A stretch of 49,846 nt of DNA from Clostridia bacterium (GTDB lineage: Bacteria; Bacillota_A; Clostridia; Christensenellales; Borkfalkiaceae), in NCBI GenBank assembly GCA_017462825.1, contig JAFTQI010000004.1, positions 1 to 49,846 of the forward strand, in the 5' to 3' direction. The position numbers and the translations under genes were made by a program. Positions 9,322 to 16,875 of this stretch are shown in pieces (positions within the stretch are counted from its first letter, which is position 1; each line of letters starts with the position of its first letter). The notes beneath the pieces were generated by a model, which saw only the letters and a list, made by a program, of their open reading frames with translations, did no database searches and had not been told where the DNA came from.

Positions 9322-9350
9322 ATTATAACACTAATTTTAGTGTATGTAAA
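9322..9350 (-). promoter_or_regulatory. Promoter of the SHOCT gene with an operator-like inverted repeat in the spacer
   Basis: On the minus strand, TTTACA (9345-9350) and TATAAT (9322-9327) are 17 bp apart. An ACACTAA-2-TTAGTGT inverted repeat at 9328-9343 almost exactly fills this spacer. A further half-site, TTAGTGT, lies at 9366-9372 just before the divergent regulator's ATG. This arrangement fits repression by the neighbouring XRE protein. Confidence 0.75.
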
Positions 9351-9383
9351 ATAAAAACACGGTGTTTAGTGTAAAATAATATT

Positions 9384-9593
9384 ATGAAAACGTTTGGGGA
9401 AAATTTGAAATACTTTCGCGTATTAAATAAGTTCAGTTAAAAGGAATTTGCGTTGAAAATGCAAACGACGCAGCAACGCGTGAGTGAATGGGAGTGCGAT
9501 AGGGTAGAGCCCTCATTATATAATATAATAAAAATTCTAAAGATTTTTGGTATTACTTTTGAAGAACTTGTAGAAGGAATGAATGAAAAATAA
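9384..9593 (+). pseudogene. XRE (Cro/C1-type HTH) regulator, interrupted by an in-frame TAA
   Basis: Translated straight through, 9384-9593 reads as a compact helix-turn-helix regulator of 69 residues: MKTFGENLKYFRVLNKFS, then a stop, then KEFALKM and QQRVSEWECDRVEPSLY, and a C-terminal FGITFEELVEGMNEK. The stop TAA at 9438-9440 sits exactly where this family normally has Gln at the start of helix 2 (S-Q-K-E), so a single CAA-to-TAA change explains it. The frame is otherwise intact, so the inactivation is recent. Restart at ATG 9459 would give only the second half of the HTH and probably no DNA binding. If inactive, the divergent SHOCT gene would be derepressed. A sequencing error is the alternative. 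Confidence 0.8.
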
Positions 9594-9627
9594 AGATCGC
9601 TCGAATGCTCGATGCGGTCTTTTTTTA
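9592..9627 (+). terminator. Intrinsic terminator after the XRE pseudogene
   Basis: AAAGATCGC pairs with GCGGTCTTT (one wobble), followed by a continuing T-run. Confidence 0.8.
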
Positions 9628-9750
9628 TAAAGACAATATTTACCCAAAACAATGGGGCAGGTATAAGATGAAAAGCAGTAGCGTTGGTGAAGATATATGC
9701 CTTCGTCTTATAAAAAATTAAAAAACGAAGTTTTTTTATTCGCCGTTTGT

Positions 9751-9780
9751 TTGACAGCGTAGAGTAGAATGTGCTATAAT
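9751..9780 (+). promoter_or_regulatory. Sigma-A promoter of the symporter-paaK-ACT operon
   Basis: TTGACA (9751-9756) and TATAAT (9775-9780) with an 18-bp spacer, 62 bp before the symporter ATG. Positions 9630-9750 contain nothing else that I recognise. Confidence 0.85.
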
Positions 9781-9842
9781 CATAAAAATAGATTGTTTTG
9801 CAACAAAAAATCGAAAAAATCAATGAGATTTGGAGAAAAGTT

Positions 9843-11396
9843 ATGGCAGTGGATTACGTTATTTTAGCGTTATATGCGCTGGGAATGGTTGGGATTGCTT
9901 TTTACACGCGCAATCGGTCAGGCTCGGTTAAAGACTTTTTGTTGGCGGGTAAGAACGGTTTAAACGGTTGGATGAGCGCATTTGCGTATGGGACGACTTA
10001 CTTTTCCGCCGTTATTTTTATCGGTTATGCGGGAAAATTCGGCGCGCAATACGGCTTGGCGTCCATTTGGATTGGGGTAGGAAACGCGATTCTGGGTTCG
10101 CTGATTGCGTGGTTGGTTTTGGCAAAACGCACAAAGAGAATGACGACTCGTCTTTCGGCAAAGACAATGCCCGAGTTCTTCGAAAAACGCTACAATAGCC
10201 AAAAACTGAAATTGGCCTCTGCGGTCATTATCTTTCTCTTTTTGATTCCGTATTCGGCGTCCGTATACAACGGATTAAGCTCTCTTTTCCGTACCGTATT
10301 CGATATCCCGGGTTGGACGGTTATGGTCGCGCTTGCGGCGCTTACCGCGCTGTATTTGTTCTTCGGCGGGTATTTCGCAACGGCGCTTTCCGATTTCATT
10401 CAAGGGATTATTATGATTGTCGGCGTAGTCGCGATGGTCATTTGTTTTATGAATCACGACAGTATTAGCTGGAACTTGTCCAAATTGACGAGCAGCGACG
10501 AGCTTAGTTGGTTTACTTTCTCAAGTGCGAATAAAGGACTGTACGGCAATACCGTGTCCTTGCTCTCACTTATTTTCCTTACTTCGTTTGGTGTATGGGC
10601 GTTGCCGCAAACGGTACATAAATACTATGCAGTCCGTGATGATAAAGCGATTATGCAGGGTACGGTTGTAAGCACCTTATTTGCATTGATTATCGGTTTT
10701 GGCGCGTATTTTACGGGCGCGCTGTCCGCGTTTTTCCCTGAAATCGCGGGCGTGGGTTCGGATAATATCGTGCCGCATATGATGAATATTGTAATTCCGA
10801 CGGGATTGACAGGCTTGATTGCCGTGCTGATTTTATCGGCGAGTATGTCTACGCTTTCGTCCGTTTCGTTGGCGTCCGCGTCCGTTATTGCCGTCGATAT
10901 TTATAAGGGCAGCGTGAAAAAGGACGCGTCCGATAAAAAAGTTAATTGGGTGATGAAATCCCTTTGTTTAGTATTCGTTGCGATTTCCGTTGTCTTAGCG
11001 ATTTTGAACGAGAAATACAAAATCTCGGCGATTGCCTACTTGATGGGCTTGAGCTGGGGGACTTTGGCAGGCTGCTTTATGGGTCCGTACGTACTCGGCG
11101 TGCTTTGGAAAAAGGTGACCCGCCCAGCGGTATGGACTTCAATCATCGGCTCGCTTGTGTTGACGGTTGCGTTGATTTTTGTGTTCGGTTACGATATTAA
11201 CGGTTGGTCCTGCTCGTTCGGAGTGGTATTAAAATCGGGGATTGGTTGTTCGCCCATGATCGGCGTGATTTGTATGGCTTACTCGCTGATTTCGACGGCG
11301 ATCGTGAGCTTGTGTACGAAAGCGCCCGATAAAGAAACGATTGACGCGGCGTTTGAAGAAAAGACGGAAGAAGAAAAGGAAATAGTGGAAGCATGA
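9843..11396 (+). CDS. Sodium:solute symporter (SSS/SLC5 family)
   Basis: The 517-residue membrane protein has about 12-13 hydrophobic helices, starting with DYVILALYALGMVGIAFYT. It shows SSS family features: the DFLLAGKNG segment after helix 1, the FFGGYFATALSDFIQGIIM helix and a Ser-rich stretch LILSASMSTLSSVSLASAS that corresponds to the sodium-binding helix of family members. ATG 9843 is chosen because TGGAGAAAAG lies directly upstream. It should import an organic solute with Na+. The 4-bp ATGA overlap with phenylacetate-CoA ligase suggests an aryl or carboxylic acid as substrate, but that is inference. The C-terminus is acidic. Confidence 0.9.
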   Translation: MAVDYVILALYALGMVGIAFYTRNRSGSVKDFLLAGKNGLNGWMSAFAYGTTYFSAVIFIGYAGKFGAQYGLASIWIGVGNAILGSLIAWLVLAKRTKRMTTRLSAKTMPEFFEKRYNSQKLKLASAVIIFLFLIPYSASVYNGLSSLFRTVFDIPGWTVMVALAALTALYLFFGGYFATALSDFIQGIIMIVGVVAMVICFMNHDSISWNLSKLTSSDELSWFTFSSANKGLYGNTVSLLSLIFLTSFGVWALPQTVHKYYAVRDDKAIMQGTVVSTLFALIIGFGAYFTGALSAFFPEIAGVGSDNIVPHMMNIVIPTGLTGLIAVLILSASMSTLSSVSLASASVIAVDIYKGSVKKDASDKKVNWVMKSLCLVFVAISVVLAILNEKYKISAIAYLMGLSWGTLAGCFMGPYVLGVLWKKVTRPAVWTSIIGSLVLTVALIFVFGYDINGWSCSFGVVLKSGIGCSPMIGVICMAYSLISTAIVSLCTKAPDKETIDAAFEEKTEEEKEIVEA

Positions 11397-12694
11397 TTTG
11401 GTCGAAAGAAGAAACGCTCTCTCGGGCGGAGATGGAAAAATTACAGCTTACGCGCTTGCAAGAAACAGTCGCGCGTGTGTACGAGAAAGTGCCGTATTAC
11501 CGCGCAAAAATGGACGAAATGGGGGTAAAACCGCAGGATATTCAATCGCTTGCGGATTTGCAAAAACTCCCGTTTACGACCAAGCAAGATATGCGCGATA
11601 CCTATCCGTTCGGACTTTTTGCCGTACCGCAAGACGAGCTTGTTAGAATCCATGCGAGCTCGGGTACGACAGGGAAACCGACGGTCGTAGGGTACACGCG
11701 CGGGGATTTGGAAACGTGGACGGACTGTGTTGCGCGTATTGCTTGTATGGGCGGCGCGACGGAAAAAGACGTAGCGCAAATTTGCTTTGGCTACGGTATG
11801 TTTACGGGTGCGTTGGGGTTGCATTACGGCTTGGAAAAAATCGGTGCGGCGATTGTGCCTTCGTCTACGGGGAATTCCGAAAAACAGCTTATGTATATGA
11901 AAGATTTCCACACGTCTTTGCTCGTTGCAACGCCGTCATACGCGTTGCGGCTTGCGGAAGTGGCAAGAGAATTGGGAATAGAGCCACAACGTGATTTAGG
12001 GGTAAAAATCGCGCTTGTCGGGAGCGAATTGCTCACGGACGCAATGCGCGAAGAAATGCACCTTGCTTGGGGGCGCGACGTAAAAATTACGTCAAATTAT
12101 GGTATGAGTGAGTTGATGGGGCCTGGTGTTTCGGGGGAATGTTTAGAACATTGCGGTATGCACATCAACGAGGACTATTTTATTCCCGAAATTATCGATA
12201 GCAATACGGGAGAGGTTCTTCCCGTCGGTGAAAAGGGCGAGCTTGTTATCACGTGTATCAAAAAGGAAGGCTTGCCGTTGATTCGGTATCGTACGAAAGA
12301 CGTTACGCGGCTTTTCTACGAGCCTTGCGCTTGCGGAAGAACGACCTGCCGTATGGAAAACCTTTCGGGCAGAAGCGACGATATGCTCAAGATTCGCGGG
12401 GTAAACGTTTTCCCCGGTCAAATTGAAGAAGTGGTTTTGTCTGTACCCGAGCTTGGTCCGCACTATGAAATCGTGGTCGAGAGAGAGGGCTATACAGATA
12501 AATTGACCGTTCGCGTCGAACTCAACAAGGAAACGGACTCGTTTGCTGAGCTGCAACGCATTGAGGCGACGACCAGAAATAAACTCAAAGTTGTGCTTGG
12601 TTTGGACGCAAAGATTCGTTTGGAATCGCCGAATACCTTGCAACGCTTTGAAGGCAAGGCGAAACGAATCAAGGATTTACGCAACGTAAAATAA
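11393..12694 (+). CDS. paaK: Phenylacetate-CoA ligase (AMP-forming)
   Basis: The 433-residue protein belongs to the adenylate-forming enzymes. It has the P-loop SSGTTGKPTVVGYT (about residue 87), the YGMSELMGPG motif (about 240) and the C-terminal DMLKIRGVNVFPGQIEE hinge. PaaK activates arylacetates to CoA thioesters using ATP. In anaerobic Clostridia such genes commonly accompany arylpyruvate/arylacetate metabolism. The gene overlaps the symporter by four bases and is followed 10 bp later by an ACT-domain gene, a common partner. No iorAB genes are nearby. Exact substrate (phenylacetate, indoleacetate or other) is not resolved. Confidence 0.9.
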   Translation: MIWSKEETLSRAEMEKLQLTRLQETVARVYEKVPYYRAKMDEMGVKPQDIQSLADLQKLPFTTKQDMRDTYPFGLFAVPQDELVRIHASSGTTGKPTVVGYTRGDLETWTDCVARIACMGGATEKDVAQICFGYGMFTGALGLHYGLEKIGAAIVPSSTGNSEKQLMYMKDFHTSLLVATPSYALRLAEVARELGIEPQRDLGVKIALVGSELLTDAMREEMHLAWGRDVKITSNYGMSELMGPGVSGECLEHCGMHINEDYFIPEIIDSNTGEVLPVGEKGELVITCIKKEGLPLIRYRTKDVTRLFYEPCACGRTTCRMENLSGRSDDMLKIRGVNVFPGQIEEVVLSVPELGPHYEIVVEREGYTDKLTVRVELNKETDSFAELQRIEATTRNKLKVVLGLDAKIRLESPNTLQRFEGKAKRIKDLRNVK

Positions 12695-12704
12695 GGAGTG
12701 GATT

Positions 12705-13124
12705 ATGGTAACGAAACAAATATCGGTATTTATAGAAAATCGCAAGGGTCGGCTTGGGCACGTTTTGGACGTACTCAAAGAAAAGGACGTGAATATTTTA
12801 TCCATGAGCCTTGCGGACACGGCGGAATACGGGCTTTTGCGTATTCTTTCCGATAAGCCCGCTTTGGGAAAGGAAACTCTTTCCGCAGCAGGCTTTTCCT
12901 GTATGCTGACGGACGTATTTATCTTAAAAATTCCCCATACGCCTGGTAGCTTGCAAAAGATCTTACGCGTCGTTTCAGACGAGGAATTGAACGTTGAATA
13001 TATGTACGGACTGTCCGTGGCAGGCGAGGACGCGTCGATTGTTATCAAGACTTCGGATTTAGAGAAAGCGGACGAGGTTTTTGCCCGTCACGGTATAGAA
13101 ACACTTTCCTATCAAATATTATAA
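12705..13124 (+). CDS. Tandem ACT-domain protein
   Basis: The 139-residue protein is made of two ACT domains, about residues 3-68 (QISVFIENRKGRLGHVLDVL) and 70-138 (FILKIPHTPGSLQKILRVVS). ACT domains bind amino acids or related small ligands. This paired form typically lies next to paaK in Firmicutes and may sense aromatic amino acids or control the operon. The RBS TAAGGAGTGG precedes ATG 12705. A strong terminator ends the operon directly after it. Confidence 0.88.
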   Translation: MVTKQISVFIENRKGRLGHVLDVLKEKDVNILSMSLADTAEYGLLRILSDKPALGKETLSAAGFSCMLTDVFILKIPHTPGSLQKILRVVSDEELNVEYMYGLSVAGEDASIVIKTSDLEKADEVFARHGIETLSYQIL

Positions 13125-13129
13125 AATAC

Positions 13130-13155
13130 AAAACGCACCCAAACGGGTGCGTTTT
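13130..13155 (+). terminator. Intrinsic terminator of the symporter-paaK-ACT operon
   Basis: AAAACGCACCC-AAAC-GGGTGCGTTTT, 6 bp after the ACT stop codon. Confidence 0.9.
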
Positions 13156-13157
13156 CA

Positions 13158-13171
13158 TATAATAGAATATG
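13158..13171 (+). promoter_or_regulatory. Candidate -10 element directly before the Amidase_6 ATG
   Basis: TATAAT (13158-13163) ends only 5 nt before the ATG at 13169, and no Shine-Dalgarno is present. A transcript starting 6-7 nt after the -10 would begin at the start codon. No clear -35 is seen, because that region lies in the terminator stem. Confidence 0.45.
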
Positions 13172-13672
13172 AGCATTATCGGATATAATAGGGAAGCCGC
13201 CGTTGAATACGCGCGGCGTTGGGCGTTTGGGCGTAATCCGCGCTATTACGATTTCAGCGGTATCGGCGGCGATTGTACGAACTTTGCTTCACAATGCTTG
13301 TTTGCGGGGGTTGGCGTAATGAATTTTACGCCCGACGTCGGTTGGTATTATCGCTCGGAAAACGACCGCGCGGCAGCGTGGACGGGCGTGGAGTATTTCT
13401 ACCGTTTTCTCATGCAAAACACGGTTTCTCCGATTGGTACGGGCAATGGCCCGTTTGCCGAAGAACAGCCGATTGACCAGTTACAAATCGGGGACTTCGT
13501 GCAATTCGGGCGGGAAACGGGGGATTTTTACCATACGCCGATTATCGTGGGGTTTTCAAACGGCGAACCCTTGCTCGCCGCGCACTCGTACGATGGATAT
13601 AATAGGCGGCTTTCATCGTATCGTTACGAGCGGATTCGCGGTATTCATATTCTCGGCGCTAGAACGGAATGA
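13169..13672 (+). CDS. Amidase_6-domain (putative cell-wall amidase-like) protein
   Basis: The 167-residue protein consists of the Amidase_6 domain alone. It starts with YNREAAVEYARRWA and has the catalytic-type GGDCTNFASQCL (Cys36) and a later H-T-P-I-I-V-G motif that supplies the probable catalytic His. This NlpC/P60-like Cys-His fold is found in spore- and cell-wall-associated proteins of Firmicutes. No signal peptide is visible, so it acts inside the cell, in the forespore/mother cell, or is exported otherwise. The domain begins at residue 5, so no upstream start is needed. See the possible leaderless start. Its substrate is not known. Confidence 0.85.
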   Translation: MSIIGYNREAAVEYARRWAFGRNPRYYDFSGIGGDCTNFASQCLFAGVGVMNFTPDVGWYYRSENDRAAAWTGVEYFYRFLMQNTVSPIGTGNGPFAEEQPIDQLQIGDFVQFGRETGDFYHTPIIVGFSNGEPLLAAHSYDGYNRRLSSYRYERIRGIHILGARTE

Positions 13673-13924
13673 GGCTACCGTGTGCGCGTTGAAATGATAA
13701 AAAAGCTGTTGTTTTATGATATTTTCATAATGGATAAGTAGATTTTTTGAAAGATTTAGCGGCTTGCTTCGCGCAAACTTTAAAAATTTTATTGCCACGC
13801 TGCAAAAATAAAAATTCAATAGCGTCAAATTTATTTTTCTTGGAAGATTAAAATTCACAAAACTCACATTTTTTTGTGAAAAAATAACATTGCAAAAAAT
13901 ATGGCGCAATTTTTTGTTTGGAGG
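13673..13924 (+). other. AT-rich intergenic stretch upstream of the pur promoter
   Basis: I see no gene here. The only structure is TTCACAAA...TTTGTGAA at about 13853-13880, an A/T-rich hairpin without a GC core, possibly a weak terminator for the amidase gene. Confidence 0.4.
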
Positions 13925-13953
13925 TTGCGTTTTTTGCAGTTTTTTGTTATAAT
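13925..13953 (+). promoter_or_regulatory. Sigma-A promoter of the purine operon
   Basis: TTGCGT (13925-13930) and TATAAT (13948-13953) separated by exactly 17 bp. Transcription should start near 13960, leaving a leader of about 240 nt before purE. Confidence 0.85.
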
Positions 13954-13959
13954 GGGAAA

Positions 13960-14172
13960 GTAGGATAAGGGGAAAGATAGCAGATCAAGGTGAGAATACG
14001 TGAGGCCGCTTATGAGATACTGTCGAAATGAAAGAAATCTTGCGAAAAAATACGTTTTTTCCGCACGCAAAACTTTCACGATTTCTTCGCTTGTAAAGAC
14101 GAAGAACGGTCTTTATCGCGCAAAAATAGCATAATTAGGTGGAGTGCAACCTCGTTGCGCTCCATTATTTTT
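13960..14172 (+). ncRNA. Structured purE leader RNA ending in a terminator (attenuator, or separate small RNA)
   Basis: From the predicted start the RNA can form a long imperfect hairpin at 14018-14095. Its paired segments are TAC/GTA, CGAA/TTCG, TGAAAG/CTTTCA, TTGCG/CGCAA and A6/T6, capped by a TACG loop. A second hairpin, AAAGAC/GTCTTT, lies at 14095-14114, and an intrinsic terminator at 14140-14172. The 5' segment ATAAG (13965-13969) can pair with CTTAT (14009-14013) or, extended, with TCTTTATC (14110-14117), which would compete with the second hairpin. This looks like a regulatory switch, or a ~180-nt stable RNA such as 6S RNA (a long bulged hairpin). I find no match to purine, PRPP or ZTP riboswitch consensus. 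The class is unassigned. Confidence 0.55.
14140..14172 (+). terminator. Intrinsic terminator inside the purE leader
   Basis: TGGAGTGCAAC-CTC-GTTGCGCTCCA (one wobble) followed by TTATTTTTT, 30 bp upstream of purE. Being between the only visible promoter and purE, it must be read through for pur expression. Confidence 0.85.
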
Positions 14173-14202
14173 TGAGTATCAACAAAGTTTAGGAGAAAGA
14201 AA

Positions 14203-14691
14203 ATGGTAAAAGTCGGTATTTTAATGGGAAGCAAGTCGGATTTCGACGTGGTAAAGCCTGCGGTGGCAGTTTTGAAAAAGTTTGGCGTAGAGACGGAAGT
14301 ACGCGTAATTTCCGCACACCGTACGCCTGTTGAAGCGCACGAATACGCAGCGAGCGCGAAAGAACGCGGGATCGAAGTGTTGATTTGCGCGGCGGGAAAA
14401 GCGGCGCACTTGGGCGGCGTAGTGGCGGCGTTTACAACGTTGCCCGTCATCGGTTTGCCCGTTAAAACGGATATGATGGGGGGCTTGGACAGCCTTTTAT
14501 CCATCGTGCAAATGCCCTCGGGTATTCCCGTTGCGACGGTGGGCGTAAACGGCGGTGAAAACGCGGGGCTTTTGGCACTCCAAATGCTCGGCATTAAATA
14601 TTCTGAAATTTCGGACAAGCTTTCACAATACAAAGAAGCAATGAAAGCAAAGATTAATGCGGATGACGCGGCTTTGCAGGAAATGTTATAA
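14203..14691 (+). CDS. purE: PurE, N5-carboxyaminoimidazole ribonucleotide mutase / AIR carboxylase
   Basis: The 162-residue protein has the PurE motifs MGSKSDFDVV (about residue 6), SAHRTP (about 37), AGKAAHLGGVVAAF (about 63) and a GLDSLLSIVQMPSGIPVATV segment. PurE acts in de novo IMP synthesis, forming carboxyaminoimidazole ribonucleotide. No purK lies in this window, so either purK is elsewhere or the enzyme uses AIR and CO2 directly; which class it belongs to was not decided. The RBS TTTAGGAGAAAG precedes ATG 14203. It is the first gene of the purECFMNDL operon. Confidence 0.95.
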   Translation: MVKVGILMGSKSDFDVVKPAVAVLKKFGVETEVRVISAHRTPVEAHEYAASAKERGIEVLICAAGKAAHLGGVVAAFTTLPVIGLPVKTDMMGGLDSLLSIVQMPSGIPVATVGVNGGENAGLLALQMLGIKYSEISDKLSQYKEAMKAKINADDAALQEML

Positions 14692-14727
14692 TCAAACGAA
14701 AAAAATTTAACAAAATAGGAGAATATC

Positions 14728-15438
14728 ATGGAAAAAAAAGCACAACTCTACGAAGGAAAAGCAAAAAAGGTCTTTGCGACCGCAGATGAAAACCTTGTTA
14801 TCGTATCTTATAAAGACGACGCGACTGCATTTAACGGTCTTAAAAAAGGCACGATAGAAGGGAAGGGCGTTATTAACAACAAGATGAGCAATTTCTTAAT
14901 GCAAATTTTGGAAAAGGAAGGGGTAAAAACCCATTACGTGGAAGAACTTTCCGATCGTGAAACGGTGGTAAAGAAAGTAAAGATTCTTCCTTTGGAAGTA
15001 ATCATTCGTAATATTTCCGCGGGCTCGTTTGCAAAGCATTACGGCGTAGCGGAAGGAATTGTTTTCGACGAACCCACGATCGAGTTTTCTTATAAAAACG
15101 ACGATTTGGGCGATCCGCTTTTGAACGAATACCACGCGCTTGCGTTGAAGATTGCAACGAAAGAGGAAATCGCGCTTGTCAAATCCATGGCGTTCAAAAT
15201 CAATGAAGTTTTGAAAGAGTATTTCAAGAAACTCAACGTTACGCTCGTTGATTTCAAAATCGAATTCGGTAAAACGGCTGACGGTACTATTGTACTCGCG
15301 GACGAAATTTCCCCTGATACCTGCCGTTTTTGGGATTCCACGACGGGCGAAAAATTGGATAAAGACCGTTTCCGCCGTGACCTTGGCGGCGTAGAAGGCG
15401 CTTATCAGGAAATGATGAGAAGACTCATGGGGGCATAA
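14728..15438 (+). CDS. purC: PurC, SAICAR synthetase
   Basis: The 236-residue enzyme ligates aspartate to CAIR with ATP. Family motifs are YEGKAKKVF (residues 9-17), SYKDDATAFNGLKKG, RNISAGSFAKHYG, LVDFKIEFG and ADEISPDTCRFWD. Length is typical. The RBS AGGAGAATATC precedes the ATG. It is followed after 3 bp by purF. Confidence 0.96.
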   Translation: MEKKAQLYEGKAKKVFATADENLVIVSYKDDATAFNGLKKGTIEGKGVINNKMSNFLMQILEKEGVKTHYVEELSDRETVVKKVKILPLEVIIRNISAGSFAKHYGVAEGIVFDEPTIEFSYKNDDLGDPLLNEYHALALKIATKEEIALVKSMAFKINEVLKEYFKKLNVTLVDFKIEFGKTADGTIVLADEISPDTCRFWDSTTGEKLDKDRFRRDLGGVEGAYQEMMRRLMGA

Positions 15439-15441
15439 TCC

Positions 15442-16851
15442 ATGGCGGTATTCGGTATTTTTGGCACGGAAACGGCGAACGTCGCGTCCAGCGTCTACTA
15501 CGGCTTGTATTCTTTACAGCACCGCGGTCAGGCGTCTTGCGGTATCGTCGTTAACGATGACGGCGTGTTCCACGCATATAAGGACTCGGGTATCGTCAAC
15601 GAGGTGTTCACGCCGACGATTTTAAAATCGTTAGGTATGGGGCAGTTGGCGGTTGGAAACGTGCGTTACGGTACTGCGGACACGAAAGACAGAATTAACG
15701 CCGAGCCGATCGTTGTCAATCATAGCAAGGGTAAAATGGCGATTTCCTTTGACGGAAAACTTGTCAACGGGATTGCGTTAAAGCGGGAAATGGAGCTGCA
15801 AGGCTCGATCTTCCATACGGGCAACGATGCAGAAATCATTTCCGCGGTAATCATTAAGGAACGAATTCAATCTGGGTCGATGGAAGAAGCGGTTTGTCGG
15901 GCAATGACCAAGCTCAAAGGCGCTTATTCCCTCTTGATTATGTCGCCGCAAAAGCTTATCGCGGCGCGGGATATTCACGGTATGCATCCCCTGTGCTTTG
16001 GTCAACGTGACGACGGCGAGTACGTCGTTTCGAGTGAAACGTGCGCGCTTAACGCGGTCGGGGCAACCCTCGTGCGTGATATAGAAGCAGGAGAAATCGT
16101 AGTGTTTTCCAAGGAAGGCGTGCGCTCGATTACGGAGCATTGCGGAGAGGAAGAACGGCTTTGCGTTTTTGAATATCTCTATACCGCGCGCCCCGACTCG
16201 GTGATTGCGGATTGTTCGGTACATTTGGCCCGTAAGCGTGCAGGCGCGTTTTTAGCAAAAGCCCATCCCGTAGAAGCGGACGTTGTTATCGGCGCGCCCG
16301 ATTCAGGGATTGACGCAGCGATAGGGTACGCGGAAGCGTCGGGGATTCCTTACGGCTTAGGTCTTATCAAAAATAAATACATCGGCAGAACGTTCATCGA
16401 CCCCGGTCAAAACGTTCGTGAAGACAAAGTAAAAATCAAGCTCAACCCTGTAAAAGAAACAGTAGCGGGCAAGCGCGTAGTGCTCGTAGACGATTCCATT
16501 GTCCGCGGCACGACAATGATTCGGGTGGTCAAGCTTTTGCGTGACGCGGGCGCAAGGGAAATCCACATTCGCTCGTCCGCGCCCGAGTTTTTAAATCCCT
16601 GCTATTACGGGACAGACATCGGTTCGCGCGCGGAATTGATTGCGTGCAAGTATACCCCCCAAGAAATGGCACAGCTTTTTGGCGCGGATTCGGTTGGATT
16701 CTTGCCTTTAGAAGCGGCATTCCGACTCGGTGATTCGGGTAAGTGCAAAGGCTACTGCGCAGCGTGCTTTAACGGACAATATCCCACGGAGATTCCCACC
16801 GAAAGCGGCGAAAGCAAATACGATCATAAAATTTCCGAAAATAAAAATTAA
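15442..16851 (+). CDS. purF: PurF, amidophosphoribosyltransferase with degenerate glutaminase site
   Basis: The 469-residue protein has an N-terminal Ntn glutaminase-like domain (LQHRGQASCGIVV, VRYGTAD) and a C-terminal PRPP-binding domain (VVLVDDSIVRGTT, GAPDSGIDAAIGYA). The four cysteines matching the 4Fe-4S ligands of Bacillus PurF are present: CVFEYLYTARPDS, NPCYYGTD and the pair in YCAACFNGQYP. However, the protein starts MAVFGIFG where active PurF has C-G-V-F-G. The catalytic Cys1 aligns with the initiator Met, and the purC stop codon lies in frame just upstream (15436-15438), so no longer start is possible. The oxyanion segment HNGN is FDGK here. PRPP amination may therefore use free ammonia or a partner glutaminase. 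Confidence 0.93.
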   Translation: MAVFGIFGTETANVASSVYYGLYSLQHRGQASCGIVVNDDGVFHAYKDSGIVNEVFTPTILKSLGMGQLAVGNVRYGTADTKDRINAEPIVVNHSKGKMAISFDGKLVNGIALKREMELQGSIFHTGNDAEIISAVIIKERIQSGSMEEAVCRAMTKLKGAYSLLIMSPQKLIAARDIHGMHPLCFGQRDDGEYVVSSETCALNAVGATLVRDIEAGEIVVFSKEGVRSITEHCGEEERLCVFEYLYTARPDSVIADCSVHLARKRAGAFLAKAHPVEADVVIGAPDSGIDAAIGYAEASGIPYGLGLIKNKYIGRTFIDPGQNVREDKVKIKLNPVKETVAGKRVVLVDDSIVRGTTMIRVVKLLRDAGAREIHIRSSAPEFLNPCYYGTDIGSRAELIACKYTPQEMAQLFGADSVGFLPLEAAFRLGDSGKCKGYCAACFNGQYPTEIPTESGESKYDHKISENKN

Positions 16852-16875
16852 ACGATAGAAAATGGAGTAGATAAA

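Noticed and set aside
9438..9440. Recoded stop (selenocysteine or similar) in the XRE gene
   Set aside because: The codon is TAA, not TGA. The family has Gln there, and nothing else in the window suggests recoding.
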